From Salipaludibacillus daqingensis (lineage in GTDB: Bacteria > Bacillota > Bacilli > Bacillales > Salisediminibacteriaceae), in contig NZ_JARZHF010000002.1 of the NCBI RefSeq assembly GCF_029891575.1, forward strand, positions 434,001 through 498,000: 64,000 nt of DNA. The letters run 5' to 3'. Position 1 is the stretch's first letter. Each line of letters opens with the position of its first letter. Position numbers and translations under genes: made by a program. The notes below the pieces were generated by a model that worked only from the letters and a program-made list of their open reading frames with translations, did no database searches and had not been told where the DNA came from. This document shows, piece by piece, positions 29,344-38,794 of the stretch.

Positions 29344-30102
29344 TTATTTATTTGTTTTGTTCATTTCTTCTTCATGTTGTAATTCCCAAGTCTTTTCGAA
29401 GAAAGGTTGTCCTTTAATCATTTCAAAACAATATGCTTCATGACGCTGTGTCCAACCATGTTTAATATCATTAAACAACCCAGTCCATGCTTCATCAAAC
29501 GACATTTGTTGAATTGCATGATACAAATGAGGAGCCCATTCCGTGTACCAGTATCTTAACTCTGATAGTTCCGCATCTTCATAGAGCTGATCTAAAGCCA
29601 TAAATAGTAGTTGCTTCAACTGTTTCTCTCGTCTGACGAGTCCTTGCATGAACTGAGGACTGGGTGAGAGCATATGATACTGTTTCTCACAATCTAAATA
29701 ATCCATATAATAATCAGATGTGGATTGATTTTCAACTAATTCACGTAGTTTTTCTTCTTGACGAGGAACCATTCTACTCTTTCTAATAGGCGTATGGTAC
29801 CCTATTGTATCAACCACTAAGGCACGTGTGCCATCAGTAGCAATAAAACAATATTCCAAAGCTAAACGCTCATTTTTCTGTCTAACAAAACTCTGTCTAC
29901 TAACATCGGCTAATAATTCTTCAGGAAGTTCTAGCAACGTATTTTCAATGTAGTCTAATAAGTTCGTTTTCATTTTCACGACAACTACTTGATCTAGAAG
30001 CTCAATTCGATCACTTTTTTTCCATTCAAAAAATTCACAAACATTGTAACTATTTTCTTCCCCTTCAAACCAATTCACCCAAATATCTCTCATGTGAAGC
30101 AT
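29344..30102 (-). CDS. yjbA: UPF0736 family protein YjbA
   Basis: The 252-residue soluble protein matches B. subtilis YjbA in length and motifs, such as WVNWFEGEENSYNVC at the N-terminus, YGYHTPIRKSR-type strand VDTIGYHTPIRKSR, RRREKQLKQLLFMALDQL-like EKQLKQLLFMALDQL, and IKGQPFFEKTWEL. Its function is unknown. AGGAGGT lies seven bases before the ATG at 30102; the ATG six bases further upstream is too close to it. It converges on trpS, as in B. subtilis. Confidence 0.85.
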   Translation of the reverse strand: MLHMRDIWVNWFEGEENSYNVCEFFEWKKSDRIELLDQVVVVKMKTNLLDYIENTLLELPEELLADVSRQSFVRQKNERLALEYCFIATDGTRALVVDTIGYHTPIRKSRMVPRQEEKLRELVENQSTSDYYMDYLDCEKQYHMLSPSPQFMQGLVRREKQLKQLLFMALDQLYEDAELSELRYWYTEWAPHLYHAIQQMSFDEAWTGLFNDIKHGWTQRHEAYCFEMIKGQPFFEKTWELQHEEEMNKTNK

Positions 30103-30171
30103 GGACATACCTCCTGACTCAATCTTTGTCATCAGTATGCGCTAATTACATCCATATTATTCCACGTAAGA

Positions 30172-30399
30172 TTATTTTTTGATATTCTTTTTCCTTTGAT
30201 TTCGATTCATAGATGGATAAACAATTACCCAAATCAAAATCATTCCCACAATAAACATATATGTTTCCACACGTTGAACGATAAATAGAGAATATTCTTG
30301 GAGAGAGTAGCCAACTGTCAACAAATTCAAATATGCTACTAAACTAATTCCTCCTACTGTGGCCATAATAAAACCAATACAAAGCAAAAATAGTCTCAT
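30172..30399 (-). CDS. small membrane protein, 75 aa
   Basis: Two hydrophobic segments (residues 3-22 and 47-66) flank a polar linker, and the C-terminus is basic (NRNQRKKNIKK), so the tail should face the cytoplasm. GGAGGGGA precedes the start. It lies between yjbA and yjaZ on the same strand. I recognise no family. Confidence 0.6.
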   Translation of the reverse strand: MRLFLLCIGFIMATVGGISLVAYLNLLTVGYSLQEYSLFIVQRVETYMFIVGMILIWVIVYPSMNRNQRKKNIKK

Positions 30400-30560
30400 G
30401 GGCGCTTCCCCTCCCTCCAGAATACTCTCTCATTTATTACAAAACCATATACTATTGTATGAACTTAAAGAGAGCTTAAGACATGATTACTAGAAAAACA
30501 TGTCTGACTATTCCTGTAGTAAACACCTTCATATTAAATCATAAACTTTCATGGAGATTT

Positions 30561-31352
30561 TTAGCTATCCATCGTTAAAAAATGATGTGCTGGAATGTTT
30601 AAAATCATTTCAGAATCTACATTTAAACTTTGTTTTAAATACTTATTCACCAAGTGATAACCAATTTGATATCCCATCATCGGTGGTATACCATCGATGT
30701 TTCCATACAAAAAAGGATAGTGAGATACTCTACCAGTCAAATGAATCCTGTGTTGATATAAACGGAACCACCAATCTTTGATTTCATCTTCGCTATACAC
30801 CGTCGTCCACGGTGCAAGGTAGTCTTTCCCAAGACGATTTCCAACTTCCCACTCTGCCAAACCTTCCATAACCATCGATTCAAGCAATGAAATCGTCCGT
30901 TCATTTACTTTCTGATGGTATAACCTTGCAATATGATGATATTCATGAAGAAGAAGAGCTTTTTGTTCCATTAACGGCAAATTTTCTATCCAAAACAACA
31001 ACATATACGCTGAAAAGGAGCAGCCATTTTTTCCACCAAGATCCTCCATTATTTTTTGATGCTCACTATTTAATGGAAACAAAAAAAGATCGATATCAGG
31101 TCCACAAAATACTCTTTTAAGCTTCAATAGAAAATCAGTAAGTTCTTCTAATTTCAACCGACGTCGCCAACTCATCCAATCTTTTTTTGTATGTTTAGAA
31201 ATGGGAATCATTCCTTGATCAACAAGAAAAGATAACCACTGAGCATCTGTTTTAGTTAAGTCTTTATTAAATAAAGGTTCAAATAATTTGGAAACAGACC
31301 GTTCAAAATAATGATGTTTAATTACCCATACAGATGAATCATAAACTTTCAT
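30561..31352 (-). CDS. yjaZ: DUF2268 putative zinc protease YjaZ
   Basis: The 263-residue protein has the HExxH-like motif HEYHHIARLYH (about residue 138) with a Glu in MVMEGLAEW 30 residues later, as in gluzincins, so it may be a zinc peptidase (DUF2268). GYQIGYHLVNKYL near the C-terminus is conserved in the family. The substrate is unknown. The position beside yjbA and near fabF matches B. subtilis. Confidence 0.85.
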   Translation of the reverse strand: MKVYDSSVWVIKHHYFERSVSKLFEPLFNKDLTKTDAQWLSFLVDQGMIPISKHTKKDWMSWRRRLKLEELTDFLLKLKRVFCGPDIDLFLFPLNSEHQKIMEDLGGKNGCSFSAYMLLFWIENLPLMEQKALLLHEYHHIARLYHQKVNERTISLLESMVMEGLAEWEVGNRLGKDYLAPWTTVYSEDEIKDWWFRLYQHRIHLTGRVSHYPFLYGNIDGIPPMMGYQIGYHLVNKYLKQSLNVDSEMILNIPAHHFLTMDS

Positions 31353-31465
31353 TCTTTATCCCAACCTTCATGCATATTTCAAAATGATTTATCTCACATA
31401 TTTATTGACTATGTTATGATATGTGTAAAAGTAGAAATTCGCTTCATGAAAGGTGGGAATGATCT

Positions 31466-32188
31466 TTGACTAAACGCCTTTTTAATTACAAAAATTATGA
31501 TCCATTTTTCAAACAGTTATCAAAAGAAAATCAATCACAGCTTCTTTTACACGGGGAAGAAATTACTGCCCCAGCCGGTAAAATGCTTTTTTATGAAGGA
31601 GAAAATGTCAAATATATCTATTTGATAAAACATGGGCAAGTTCGTCTTAGTAAAAAGACAATGGATGAGAAGAAGTTTGTGCTTCATATCAAACGTGAAG
31701 ATGATATTGTTGGAGAATTTAGTTTATTTAATGATATGAAAGCAAGTATGACTGCTGAAGTATTATCAGGTGCAACCTTGATCCGGTTTAACTGCGAAAT
31801 TTTAGAAGGGTTATTTTCACAAAACGGGGAAATTGCTACTGCCTTTATTAAATTATTTGCCCGTAATACGCAATCAACACAGGCTAAATTTTCTGATTTA
31901 TTATTGTACGGAAAAACGGGAGCATTTTATTCCATTCTTATTCGTTTTGCTCATTCCTATGGTATTGAACATTCGGAAGGCATTATGATCGATATGAAAC
32001 TGACAAACCAAGAAATAGCTAATTTCATTGGTACGAGTAGAGAAACTGTTAATCGAATGTTTAATGATCTTAAGAAGGATGGTGTCACAGACTTGATTGA
32101 CGGTTATATCATCATTAAAAAAATTGAGGAACTTAAAAAGCACCTTCACTGTGAAAAGTGCCCATTAGAAATATGTACCATCTCTTAA
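31466..32188 (+). CDS. fnr: Fnr, oxygen-responsive transcription regulator (copy 1)
   Basis: The protein has a cyclic-nucleotide-like beta barrel (residues 20-125), a dimer helix, and a helix-turn-helix with the recognition segment GTSRETVNR. The C-terminal HCEKCPLEIC has the three Cys that bind the 4Fe-4S cluster in Bacillus Fnr. It should activate anaerobic genes at TGTGA-N6-TCACA. The start is TTG at 31466, with AGGTGGG eight bases upstream; the ATG just before it runs into a stop. A second, similar Fnr is at 42248. Confidence 0.92.
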   Translation: MTKRLFNYKNYDPFFKQLSKENQSQLLLHGEEITAPAGKMLFYEGENVKYIYLIKHGQVRLSKKTMDEKKFVLHIKREDDIVGEFSLFNDMKASMTAEVLSGATLIRFNCEILEGLFSQNGEIATAFIKLFARNTQSTQAKFSDLLLYGKTGAFYSILIRFAHSYGIEHSEGIMIDMKLTNQEIANFIGTSRETVNRMFNDLKKDGVTDLIDGYIIIKKIEELKKHLHCEKCPLEICTIS

Positions 32189-32197
32189 TTTACCTGT

Positions 32198-32821
32198 TTA
32201 TACGAGATGATTTTTATTGGCATAAATAGCCGCTTGCGTTCGATCTTCTATCTCTAACTTGGCTAATATATGGCTTACATGCGTTTTTACTGTTTTAATG
32301 CCGATGAACAGTTCTTCAGAGATTTCTTTATTTGTTTTTCCTTTTCCTATAAGGCAGAGAACTTCATGTTCCCTATTAGTTAATTCATCGTGTTTTGGTT
32401 TATTGTGCATATGCCGGAACATTTTTTGCGTCACTTGACCTTGGAAAGTCGGTTCACCATTTGCTGCTTTGCGGATCGCTTGTGCAATCTCATCTGCTGA
32501 AGACGTTTTCAATAAATAACTAAATGCACCTGCTTCCAACACTGGAAATAACATTTCATCATCGATATAACTCGTTAATACAATAATTTTCACATTTGTT
32601 TTAGCTAATACTTTTGTCGCTTCAATACCATTCATCTTCTCCATTAATAAATCCATCAAAATGACATCTGGAAACGTCTTTCCTGCCTTATCAATTGCTT
32701 CTGCGCCATCACACGCTTCTCCAACGACTTCCATATCTTCTTCAACACTTAAGTATGTTACTAAACCCATCCGAACCATGTCATGATCATCAACTACTAG
32801 AACTTTAATCGGTCGATTCAT
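32198..32821 (-). CDS. liaR: response regulator LiaR
   Basis: The receiver domain (residues 5-118) has the acidic pair VVDDHD, the phosphoacceptor Asp in DVILMDLLM, and the Lys in YLLKTSS. A LuxR/NarL-type helix-turn-helix follows (TNREHEVLCLIGKGKTNKEI). It overlaps liaS by 17 bases and follows liaF-liaS, so it is the LiaR of the envelope-stress system responding to lipid II-binding antibiotics. No liaIH target genes are seen in this window. Confidence 0.92.
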   Translation of the reverse strand: MNRPIKVLVVDDHDMVRMGLVTYLSVEEDMEVVGEACDGAEAIDKAGKTFPDVILMDLLMEKMNGIEATKVLAKTNVKIIVLTSYIDDEMLFPVLEAGAFSYLLKTSSADEIAQAIRKAANGEPTFQGQVTQKMFRHMHNKPKHDELTNREHEVLCLIGKGKTNKEISEELFIGIKTVKTHVSHILAKLEIEDRTQAAIYANKNHLV

Positions 32822-33977
32822 TCAAATCACTCTTTTCCTTAGAAATATCATTCGTTAATGGAATCCGAAATTCTAACTTGGTTCCTTTTCCTGGAAAGGA
32901 TACAATCGTAAAGTGTCCCCCTAACTCTGTCATTCTTTCTTTCATCGTAGAAAGTCCATAATTCCCTGTCTTATTTTGTTCTATTTGCATCGAGTCAAAT
33001 CCATCTCCATCATCTTCCAAAATGATGAGTAATCGCTCTCCTCTTAGAGAAGCATGAAGGCCGATCATTTGAGGATTAGCATGACGAAGAGCATTAGAAA
33101 TCCCTTCTTGAAGGACGCGAAAGAGCTGTTCTTCCGTTCCTTTTTCGATGGGTGGAACAACGTGGAGATCACATTCAAAGCGAAGGTTCGGATGCTTTAA
33201 TTTCAACTCTTCCATAAAACTTTCCATCGCATGTTTAAAAGCTTTTCCTTCTAACGTAACGGGACGCAAATGCATAATGAGTGCTCTTAACTCTTGCTGT
33301 GCATGATGCACCATTTTCTCAATTTGATTAAATAATTGCTCAGCTTTTTTTGGATTTTGATGAAATACTTTATGAACTGCACCTAACGACATGGAAACAG
33401 CAAACAGTTCTTGACTAACAGCATCATGAAGGTCTCTTGCCAACTTTCTCCGTTCTTCAAGGCTTGCTCCTTTTTCCGCTTCTTCTATTAAAGTAGCGTT
33501 CTCATTTAAAACACGTCTCATTGAAACGATTTGTTGTTCTAAATCATCAGTCAATTCGTTTACTTCTTCGGCTAACTTTTTGAATTCATCTTGCCTTTGC
33601 ACCGATATTTTTTTATTTAAAGATCCTCGTTGAAATTGTTTTAGCTGATAAATAAATTGCGCGATTGTTTTTTTTATTGATAATCCATAGGCATAAGCAT
33701 ACATCCAACCTGTAATGAGAAATACAACCATGAAAAAGAGAGTCAACACTGCGAAGATAAGTGGATCCTCCGCAACTTTAACCACGTTGTAGAAGAGGGA
33801 TTCAGGCTGATTCTCCCAAGATAAAATCGTACTTTGGAGGATCAGCACAATTAAAAAACAAATCGCCCCTGCGGTAACAACCGCCTTGAATTGAAGTCTT
33901 AAAAGCTCCCAAAGAATTCCTTGTAAACTTGATCGCTTTTTTGTTTCCATAGACGTTGGTTTTCGTTCCTTAGTCAA
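32805..33977 (-). CDS. liaS: sensor histidine kinase LiaS
   Basis: Two membrane helices (about residues 25-50 and 70-95) with a short outside loop lead into a HAMP region and a HisKA_3 domain; the phosphorylated His is in RKLARDLHDAVSQELFA. The ATPase motifs are NALRHANPQ, EDDGDGFD and GLSTMKERMTELGG. The frame starts at TTG 33977, nine bases after GGAGG, overlapping the liaF stop. It should phosphorylate LiaR and is restrained by LiaF. Confidence 0.92.
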   Translation of the reverse strand: MTKERKPTSMETKKRSSLQGILWELLRLQFKAVVTAGAICFLIVLILQSTILSWENQPESLFYNVVKVAEDPLIFAVLTLFFMVVFLITGWMYAYAYGLSIKKTIAQFIYQLKQFQRGSLNKKISVQRQDEFKKLAEEVNELTDDLEQQIVSMRRVLNENATLIEEAEKGASLEERRKLARDLHDAVSQELFAVSMSLGAVHKVFHQNPKKAEQLFNQIEKMVHHAQQELRALIMHLRPVTLEGKAFKHAMESFMEELKLKHPNLRFECDLHVVPPIEKGTEEQLFRVLQEGISNALRHANPQMIGLHASLRGERLLIILEDDGDGFDSMQIEQNKTGNYGLSTMKERMTELGGHFTIVSFPGKGTKLEFRIPLTNDISKEKSDLNESTD

Positions 33978-34839
33978 CGGTCAAGACCTCCACATCACCA
34001 ATGCTTAAATCGACATCGAGAAGTAACTTCCTTTCTGCTTGATGAAACCCAGGACTTGTATATGCTGCACTCCGCCCTGTTCCTGCATGGCTATCATTAA
34101 ATAATGTTACTTCCCCTGCTTTTACATGCACATTCGCTTGCACTGCCATTTCTTTCGGAACGTAAATTTCAACGGAACCGATCCAACTAGAAACATCTAA
34201 AATATTGTCGCCTTCCTTTAAAATGGCTTTTGTTAAATCTATTTCAATGCTACCAATCCCCATACTTATATCCATACCATCAGGTTCCCAAGCCTGTTTC
34301 CCTAATGAAATATCTCCGATAAACGTCCGATGATTTTGACTTTTTTTCCTCTCATTCTTATGAGCCCTTTCATCTGATCCTATTGAGTGAAATGAATAAG
34401 ACGATTCACTGCCTCTTTTTTTAACTTTTTTCTTACGTTTCACTTTTTCTACTTCTTCCGGACCCAAATTTATTACCACATTACCATCTCGATCAAATAA
34501 GACTTTGAATCCGATATAAACGATAATGAGAGGCCATGTCCAATTCCACAAATCACCTATTCCATATTGAAACCATTCTGCATTATTCCCTAGTAGCACT
34601 ATCCCAACAGTGGATATGAATGCTCCCCACAAGATTTTTCCAATATGCCATCGATCTCTTTTTAATCCATGAAAAAAGTAGACTAACCCTTCGAATAAAA
34701 CCTTTAAACCAATCAATATAATAATAGCGGGCCAAAAAGTGGAGAAATAGTTCGTTACTTCCAAATCAATTAGGCCCGTATTCGTTAATAAAAAAACGAT
34801 ACCAACACTTAATATAAGAATACCAATAAAATTTTTCAT
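33970..34839 (-). CDS. liaF: membrane inhibitor LiaF
   Basis: Four N-terminal membrane helices (residues 3-120) are followed by a basic linker and a beta-rich C-terminal domain with repeating GxGSIEIDL and WIGSVEIYVP strands, the LiaF-like C-terminal fold. It keeps LiaS inactive in the absence of cell wall stress. It is the first gene of liaF-liaS-liaR; the 510-base region upstream (34840-35349) has no gene, but holds the repeat at 35153-35235. Confidence 0.9.
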   Translation of the reverse strand: MKNFIGILILSVGIVFLLTNTGLIDLEVTNYFSTFWPAIIILIGLKVLFEGLVYFFHGLKRDRWHIGKILWGAFISTVGIVLLGNNAEWFQYGIGDLWNWTWPLIIVYIGFKVLFDRDGNVVINLGPEEVEKVKRKKKVKKRGSESSYSFHSIGSDERAHKNERKKSQNHRTFIGDISLGKQAWEPDGMDISMGIGSIEIDLTKAILKEGDNILDVSSWIGSVEIYVPKEMAVQANVHVKAGEVTLFNDSHAGTGRSAAYTSPGFHQAERKLLLDVDLSIGDVEVLTVD

Positions 34840-35152
34840 ATTACTTCACCTCATTTTAGTAGGAAAACCTCTCCAACAGAAATATCTCCCTCTTTTATTG
34901 TATCCTTTCCATTACGATTCGCCAATTGTTAACTTCGTTGTTGACGAGTAATTTTCTTAAGTTTATTATTGCTTCTATAATATAGTTTTGTCTAACCGCT
35001 TTATAGAAGTAACTTTGTTGATCTTAATATCAGTTTACGTTATCTATGTTTGAGTGAAAAGGACCGCAAGACCGTTTCAATCTAAGACTTGAGGCGGAGA
35101 AAGATCTTAATTGAGCTATTTCTCGAATCAATATCAATGTTAACTAGTGAGT

Positions 35153-35235
35153 TGGCCACTAGTGACCCTTAATTAGCTTTTTATCGTTTCTTTGGTCACT
35201 AGTGCTGGCCACTAGTGACCTTAAGTTAGCTTTTT
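35153..35235. repeat. two 30-bp direct repeats with a palindromic core, 53-bp period
   Basis: TGGCCACTAGTGACC followed by TTAA, TTAGC and T5 occurs at 35153-35182 and 35206-35235. A third core, GGTCACTAGTG at 35194-35204, is inverted to the second copy, making GGTCACTAGTG/CACTAGTGACC an 11-bp stem with a five-base loop. It lies between the fabF terminator and liaF. I do not recognise the element. Confidence 0.6.
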
Positions 35236-35304
35236 GCCAATTCTATGGGCACTACTAAACCAATTTTCTAATCCAACCAGTCAACTAATAAGTGCTTAAA
35301 AGCA

Positions 35305-35338
35305 AAAAATCGATCGCCAATTGATGGCGACCGTTTTC
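35305..35338 (-). terminator. terminator after fabF
   Basis: TCGCCA pairs with TGGCGA with further A/T-rich pairing, and a T run follows on the minus strand. Confidence 0.7.
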
Positions 35339-35349
35339 TAAATTGATTT

Positions 35350-36591
35350 TTAGCTATCAAATTTTTTAAAGATTAGGGAAACGTTATGGCCCCCGAAACC
35401 TAATGAATTACTCATAACAACTGGAACATCTGTATATCTTGATTCATTTGGAACGTAATCTAAATCGCAATCTGGATCCGGAGTCTGATAATTTATCGTT
35501 GCTGGTATAATACCTTCTTGGATTGCTCTCACAGAGAAGATTGCTTCAATTGCACCTGCTGCACCAAGTAAATGACCTGTCATTGACTTAGTAGAACTAA
35601 TTGCTAATTTTTTCGCATGGTCTCCAAAAACTGTTTTTGCTGCCATCGATTCATATTTATCATTGTATCCTGTACTTGTCCCATGAGCGTTTAAATAAAC
35701 AACGTCAGATGGTTTTAAGTCTGCATCGGATAAAGCCTGTTGCATTGCTCTGGCGGCGCCTTCGCCCTCAGGTGCAGGTGCCGTGACATGATAAGCGTCT
35801 CCCGTTGCTCCATAACCCACGATCTCAGCAAGTATCGTTGCTCCTCTTTTTTCAGCAGAATCAAGTGACTCAAGTACGAGAATTCCGGCACCCTCGCCCA
35901 TCACAAAACCATCTCGGTTTTTATCAAACGGTCGACTTGCAGTTTTCGGATCAGAATTAGTCGAAAGAGCTTTCGCAGAAGAAAACCCTGCGAATGACAT
36001 TTCTGTTATTGGAGCCTCTGCTCCACCAGTAATCATCGCGTCTGCATCGCCTCGTTCGATCACTTTAAATGCATCTCCAATAGAGTTTGCTCCAGACGCA
36101 CATGCCGTAACTGAACAAGAGTTAACGCCTTTTGCTCCTAATTTAATTGACACTTGTCCTGAAGCCATATCTGGAATGAGCATCGGCACAAAAAACGGCG
36201 ATACACGACGATAGCCTCTTTTTTCATACAAACGGAACTGTTTCTCATATGTTTCCATGCCACCAATACCTGAACCAATCCAAACACCAACACGATTCGC
36301 ATTTGTCTCATCAATTGTTAAATTAGCATTCTTCACTGCCATCATTGCACTTGCAACGGCAAACTGTGTGAAACGGTCCATCTTCCGCGCATCTTTCCCA
36401 TCCATGAAGTCAGCAGGATCGAATTCTTTTGCTTCAGCAGCAACAGTAGTTGGGAATGTTCCTTCTTCAAACTTTGTTAATACATCTATACCTGACTCTC
36501 CGTTAATTAATTTTCCCCATGTTGTTTCTACATCATTTCCTAAAGGCGTCACAGCTCCGACACCGGTAATTACAACTCTATTTTTAGTCAT
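35350..36591 (-). CDS. fabF: beta-ketoacyl-ACP synthase II FabF
   Basis: FabF condenses malonyl-ACP with acyl-ACP in fatty acid elongation. The 413 residues contain the nucleophile Cys in [13 protein letters not shown], the two His of the triad in [12 protein letters not shown] and [15 protein letters not shown], and the C-terminal [11 protein letters not shown]. It follows fabH by 32 bases in an operon under the FapR operator. GAAAGGAG precedes the start. Confidence 0.97.
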   Translation of the reverse strand: MTKNRVVITGVGAVTPLGNDVETTWGKLINGESGIDVLTKFEEGTFPTTVAAEAKEFDPADFMDGKDARKMDRFTQFAVASAMMAVKNANLTIDETNANRVGVWIGSGIGGMETYEKQFRLYEKRGYRRVSPFFVPMLIPDMASGQVSIKLGAKGVNSCSVTACASGANSIGDAFKVIERGDADAMITGGAEAPITEMSFAGFSSAKALSTNSDPKTASRPFDKNRDGFVMGEGAGILVLESLDSAEKRGATILAEIVGYGATGDAYHVTAPAPEGEGAARAMQQALSDADLKPSDVVYLNAHGTSTGYNDKYESMAAKTVFGDHAKKLAISSTKSMTGHLLGAAGAIEAIFSVRAIQEGIIPATINYQTPDPDCDLDYVPNESRYTDVPVVMSNSLGFGGHNVSLIFKKFDS

Positions 36592-36623
36592 TAAAACTGC
36601 TCCTTTCTCTATCTAATCAAACG

Positions 36624-37556
36624 TTATTTTCCCCATTTCATGGCGACAGCACCCCATACGAGTCCTGCACCAAATCCTACAAGTACAACAACATCTCCAT
36701 CTTTTATCTTACCATTTTCCAATTCGTGTACTAATGAAAGAGGTATAGAAGCAGAAGATGTATTTCCATATCGGTCTACTGTTTTAGACATTCGTTCAAT
36801 TGGAAGATCTAGTCTTTGTCGTGCTGCTTCCATAATTCGAATATTTGCTTGGTGTGGTACGAGAAAATCAACATCCTCTTTGACTAAACCTGCCTTATGA
36901 ACGACATTCAGTGCAGATTCTCCCATTTGACGAACAGCGAATTTAAACACTTCCCGTCCATTCATCATGAGATGATCTTCCATGCGAATGTGATTGCCTC
37001 CTGCTCCATCTGATCCTAGTTCAAATGATAAAATACCATTATCCCCTTCTACAGGACCTAATACGGCTGCACCTGAACCATCGCCAAATAATACAGCAGT
37101 GTTGCGGTCATTCCAATCAACGATTTTTGAAAGCTTCTCTGTACCTACGACAAGGACATGTTTATATGTGCCAGACTCAATAAATTGTTTTCCGGTAACT
37201 AAGCCATACATAAACCCTGCACAGGCGGCACTAACATCCATTGCGGCAGCTTTCTTTGCTCCGAGTTGTTGTTGGAGCATCGAAGATACCGATGGAAAGG
37301 TTTGATCCGGTGTCACCGTGGCTACAATAATCATGTCCAATTCTTCAGGATGTATCCCCGCTTTTTCAAGGGCATCGACAGAAGCGAAGTAACTCATATG
37401 TGACGTATCTATATCATCTGAAGCAATTCGTCTCTCCTCAATCCCGGTTCTCGTGCGAATCCATTCGTCATTTGTATCAACTTTTTTTTCTAAATCTATA
37501 TTTGTTACGACATGCTCTGGAACGTATTTTCCCATTCCCCATATTCCTGCTCGCAT
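36624..37556 (-). CDS. fabH: beta-ketoacyl-ACP synthase III FabH
   Basis: FabH starts fatty acid synthesis by joining acyl-CoA primers to malonyl-ACP. The active Cys is in [12 protein letters not shown] (about residue 111), with the His in [10 protein letters not shown] and the Asn in [10 protein letters not shown] completing the triad. The 310-residue protein matches the family. Gram-positive FabH usually prefers branched primers; that cannot be seen here. AAGGAGG precedes the ATG, and a FapR operator lies 37 bases upstream. Confidence 0.97.
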   Translation of the reverse strand: MRAGIWGMGKYVPEHVVTNIDLEKKVDTNDEWIRTRTGIEERRIASDDIDTSHMSYFASVDALEKAGIHPEELDMIIVATVTPDQTFPSVSSMLQQQLGAKKAAAMDVSAACAGFMYGLVTGKQFIESGTYKHVLVVGTEKLSKIVDWNDRNTAVLFGDGSGAAVLGPVEGDNGILSFELGSDGAGGNHIRMEDHLMMNGREVFKFAVRQMGESALNVVHKAGLVKEDVDFLVPHQANIRIMEAARQRLDLPIERMSKTVDRYGNTSSASIPLSLVHELENGKIKDGDVVVLVGFGAGLVWGAVAMKWGK

Positions 37557-37592
37557 CTCGTTTCCTCCTTAAAAATCAATTTTATAGTTATT

Positions 37593-37611
37593 ATTATGAC
37601 CTAGTACTAAT
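37593..37611. promoter_or_regulatory. FapR operator upstream of fabH-fabF
   Basis: Read on the minus strand it is ATTAGTACTAGGTCATAAT, differing from the fabI operator at one base. It lies just before the fabH ribosome site. Confidence 0.85.
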
Positions 37612-37674
37612 AAAAGTGCAAGAGTCTATGTTATCCTACTTTAACTTTCTGATGTCGAATTATTTAATGAAACA

Positions 37675-37704
37675 AAAGCTGTGCCTCTTATGAGACACAG
37701 CTTT
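37675..37704 (-). terminator. terminator after the 114-aa gene
   Basis: AAAGCTGTG pairs with CACAGCTTT with an inner CTC/GAG pair; T-rich on the minus strand. Confidence 0.65.
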
Positions 37705-37729
37705 CATAAATGACTTACAACAGATGGTT

Positions 37730-38074
37730 TTATTCGTCTTTTTTATTTGGAGCGTCTGCTTCGACGGCCCCCATTAATTCTTCAAACATTTCATCTACTC
37801 GTTTTACTAGAGCGGCTTCTTTTGCAGATTCCGGATCATATTTCTTTAATTCTTCATATGTTTGTAAAAAAGAATCGATATCCTTTGTTGCTATTTGAGA
37901 AATGGATACGTAAGCTAAAAGTGTAACATTCGGTTTTTCTTCTTGGTGGAAAAGTGGCAATAGTGGTTCTAATAACTCTTTTGCTTCTTGGTATTGCTTT
38001 TGATGAACGGCTTCATACCCTTTTACAATACGATCTGCCATTTTTCTTATAGCTTTTGACTGTTCTTCTGGCAT
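37730..38074 (-). CDS. TPR-like helical protein, 114 aa
   Basis: The protein is mostly helical with a pattern resembling a pair of tetratricopeptide helices (KGYEAVHQKQYQEAKELLEP), and it ends in an acidic-basic tail NKKDE. No enzyme motif is present. It has AGGAGT before the ATG and its own terminator, and lies between fabH and dinB-med. A protein-interaction role is possible; I cannot name the family. Confidence 0.6.
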   Translation of the reverse strand: MPEEQSKAIRKMADRIVKGYEAVHQKQYQEAKELLEPLLPLFHQEEKPNVTLLAYVSISQIATKDIDSFLQTYEELKKYDPESAKEAALVKRVDEMFEELMGAVEADAPNKKDE

Positions 38075-38239
38075 ACATCAAACTCCTAACCTGATCTACA
38101 TATATTCTACATTACTAGAATCTCCTATTATAACCTCTATACTCTAAAATAAAAACATATGAGAGTAGTTTACAGCTTCTTCACTTCCATTACCCTTTTC
38201 GTCCCTTAAGATGTGAAAAAATTTACCGAGCGTCTTCCG

Positions 38240-38794
38240 TTAAATAGAAAGATATGGACTATTAAAATGATCCCACTTTTCCCTTTGACCATTGATCCAT
38301 TTCAACAACATGTACATTTGACCGAGATGGTAACTCTCATGGTGATTTAAATGATACAAAATCCATTCAGGAGAGTATCTCTCCTCTTTGTTTAATCCAT
38401 GCACAGTTAAATTAGCACGTCGGAATTCCATATCTGATAAATCTAAATAATATTCTCTTGTCAGCATTCGAACTTCACCTAGGCGAGATAAAAACCAACT
38501 TTTTTCCAAGTGCTTTGGTGCTGTTATTACTTGTTTTTCTTGGAAAAAGAAGCGAGCTCTCTCATCATCCGTCAATCCTTCACCTTGCAAAACCATTTTA
38601 TTCCACCATAATTCAATTTGTGCTAAATGCAGCGCATAAGCCGCAATCGTTGGAAAATCATGCACGTGATGATGGATATCTTGCTCATCCAACTCATCTA
38701 GCAAACCTAAAAGACGTTCTCTAGTTAAAATTAATCCTCCTAGTAGATGTGTAGACTCTCTAGAGGAAACAGGGGCTAACGTGTGCTCGATCAT
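38240..38794 (-). CDS. DinB-family four-helix metal protein
   Basis: DinB/YfiT-like proteins are four-helix bundles with three His that bind a divalent metal; some use thiols, but most have no known role. Here the His residues lie in AYALHLAQIELWW and in the C-terminal LNHHESYHLGQMYML. The start overlaps the med stop as TAATG, so it is translated with med. In B. subtilis this place is held by comZ, so this is an unusual partner for med. Confidence 0.78.
   Translation of the reverse strand: MIEHTLAPVSSRESTHLLGGLILTRERLLGLLDELDEQDIHHHVHDFPTIAAYALHLAQIELWWNKMVLQGEGLTDDERARFFFQEKQVITAPKHLEKSWFLSRLGEVRMLTREYYLDLSDMEFRRANLTVHGLNKEERYSPEWILYHLNHHESYHLGQMYMLLKWINGQREKWDHFNSPYLSI

Noticed and set aside
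35349-37305. Several plus-strand ORFs over fabF and fabH
   Set aside because: They are antisense to strongly conserved genes and have Pro/Ser/Thr-rich shadow compositions.
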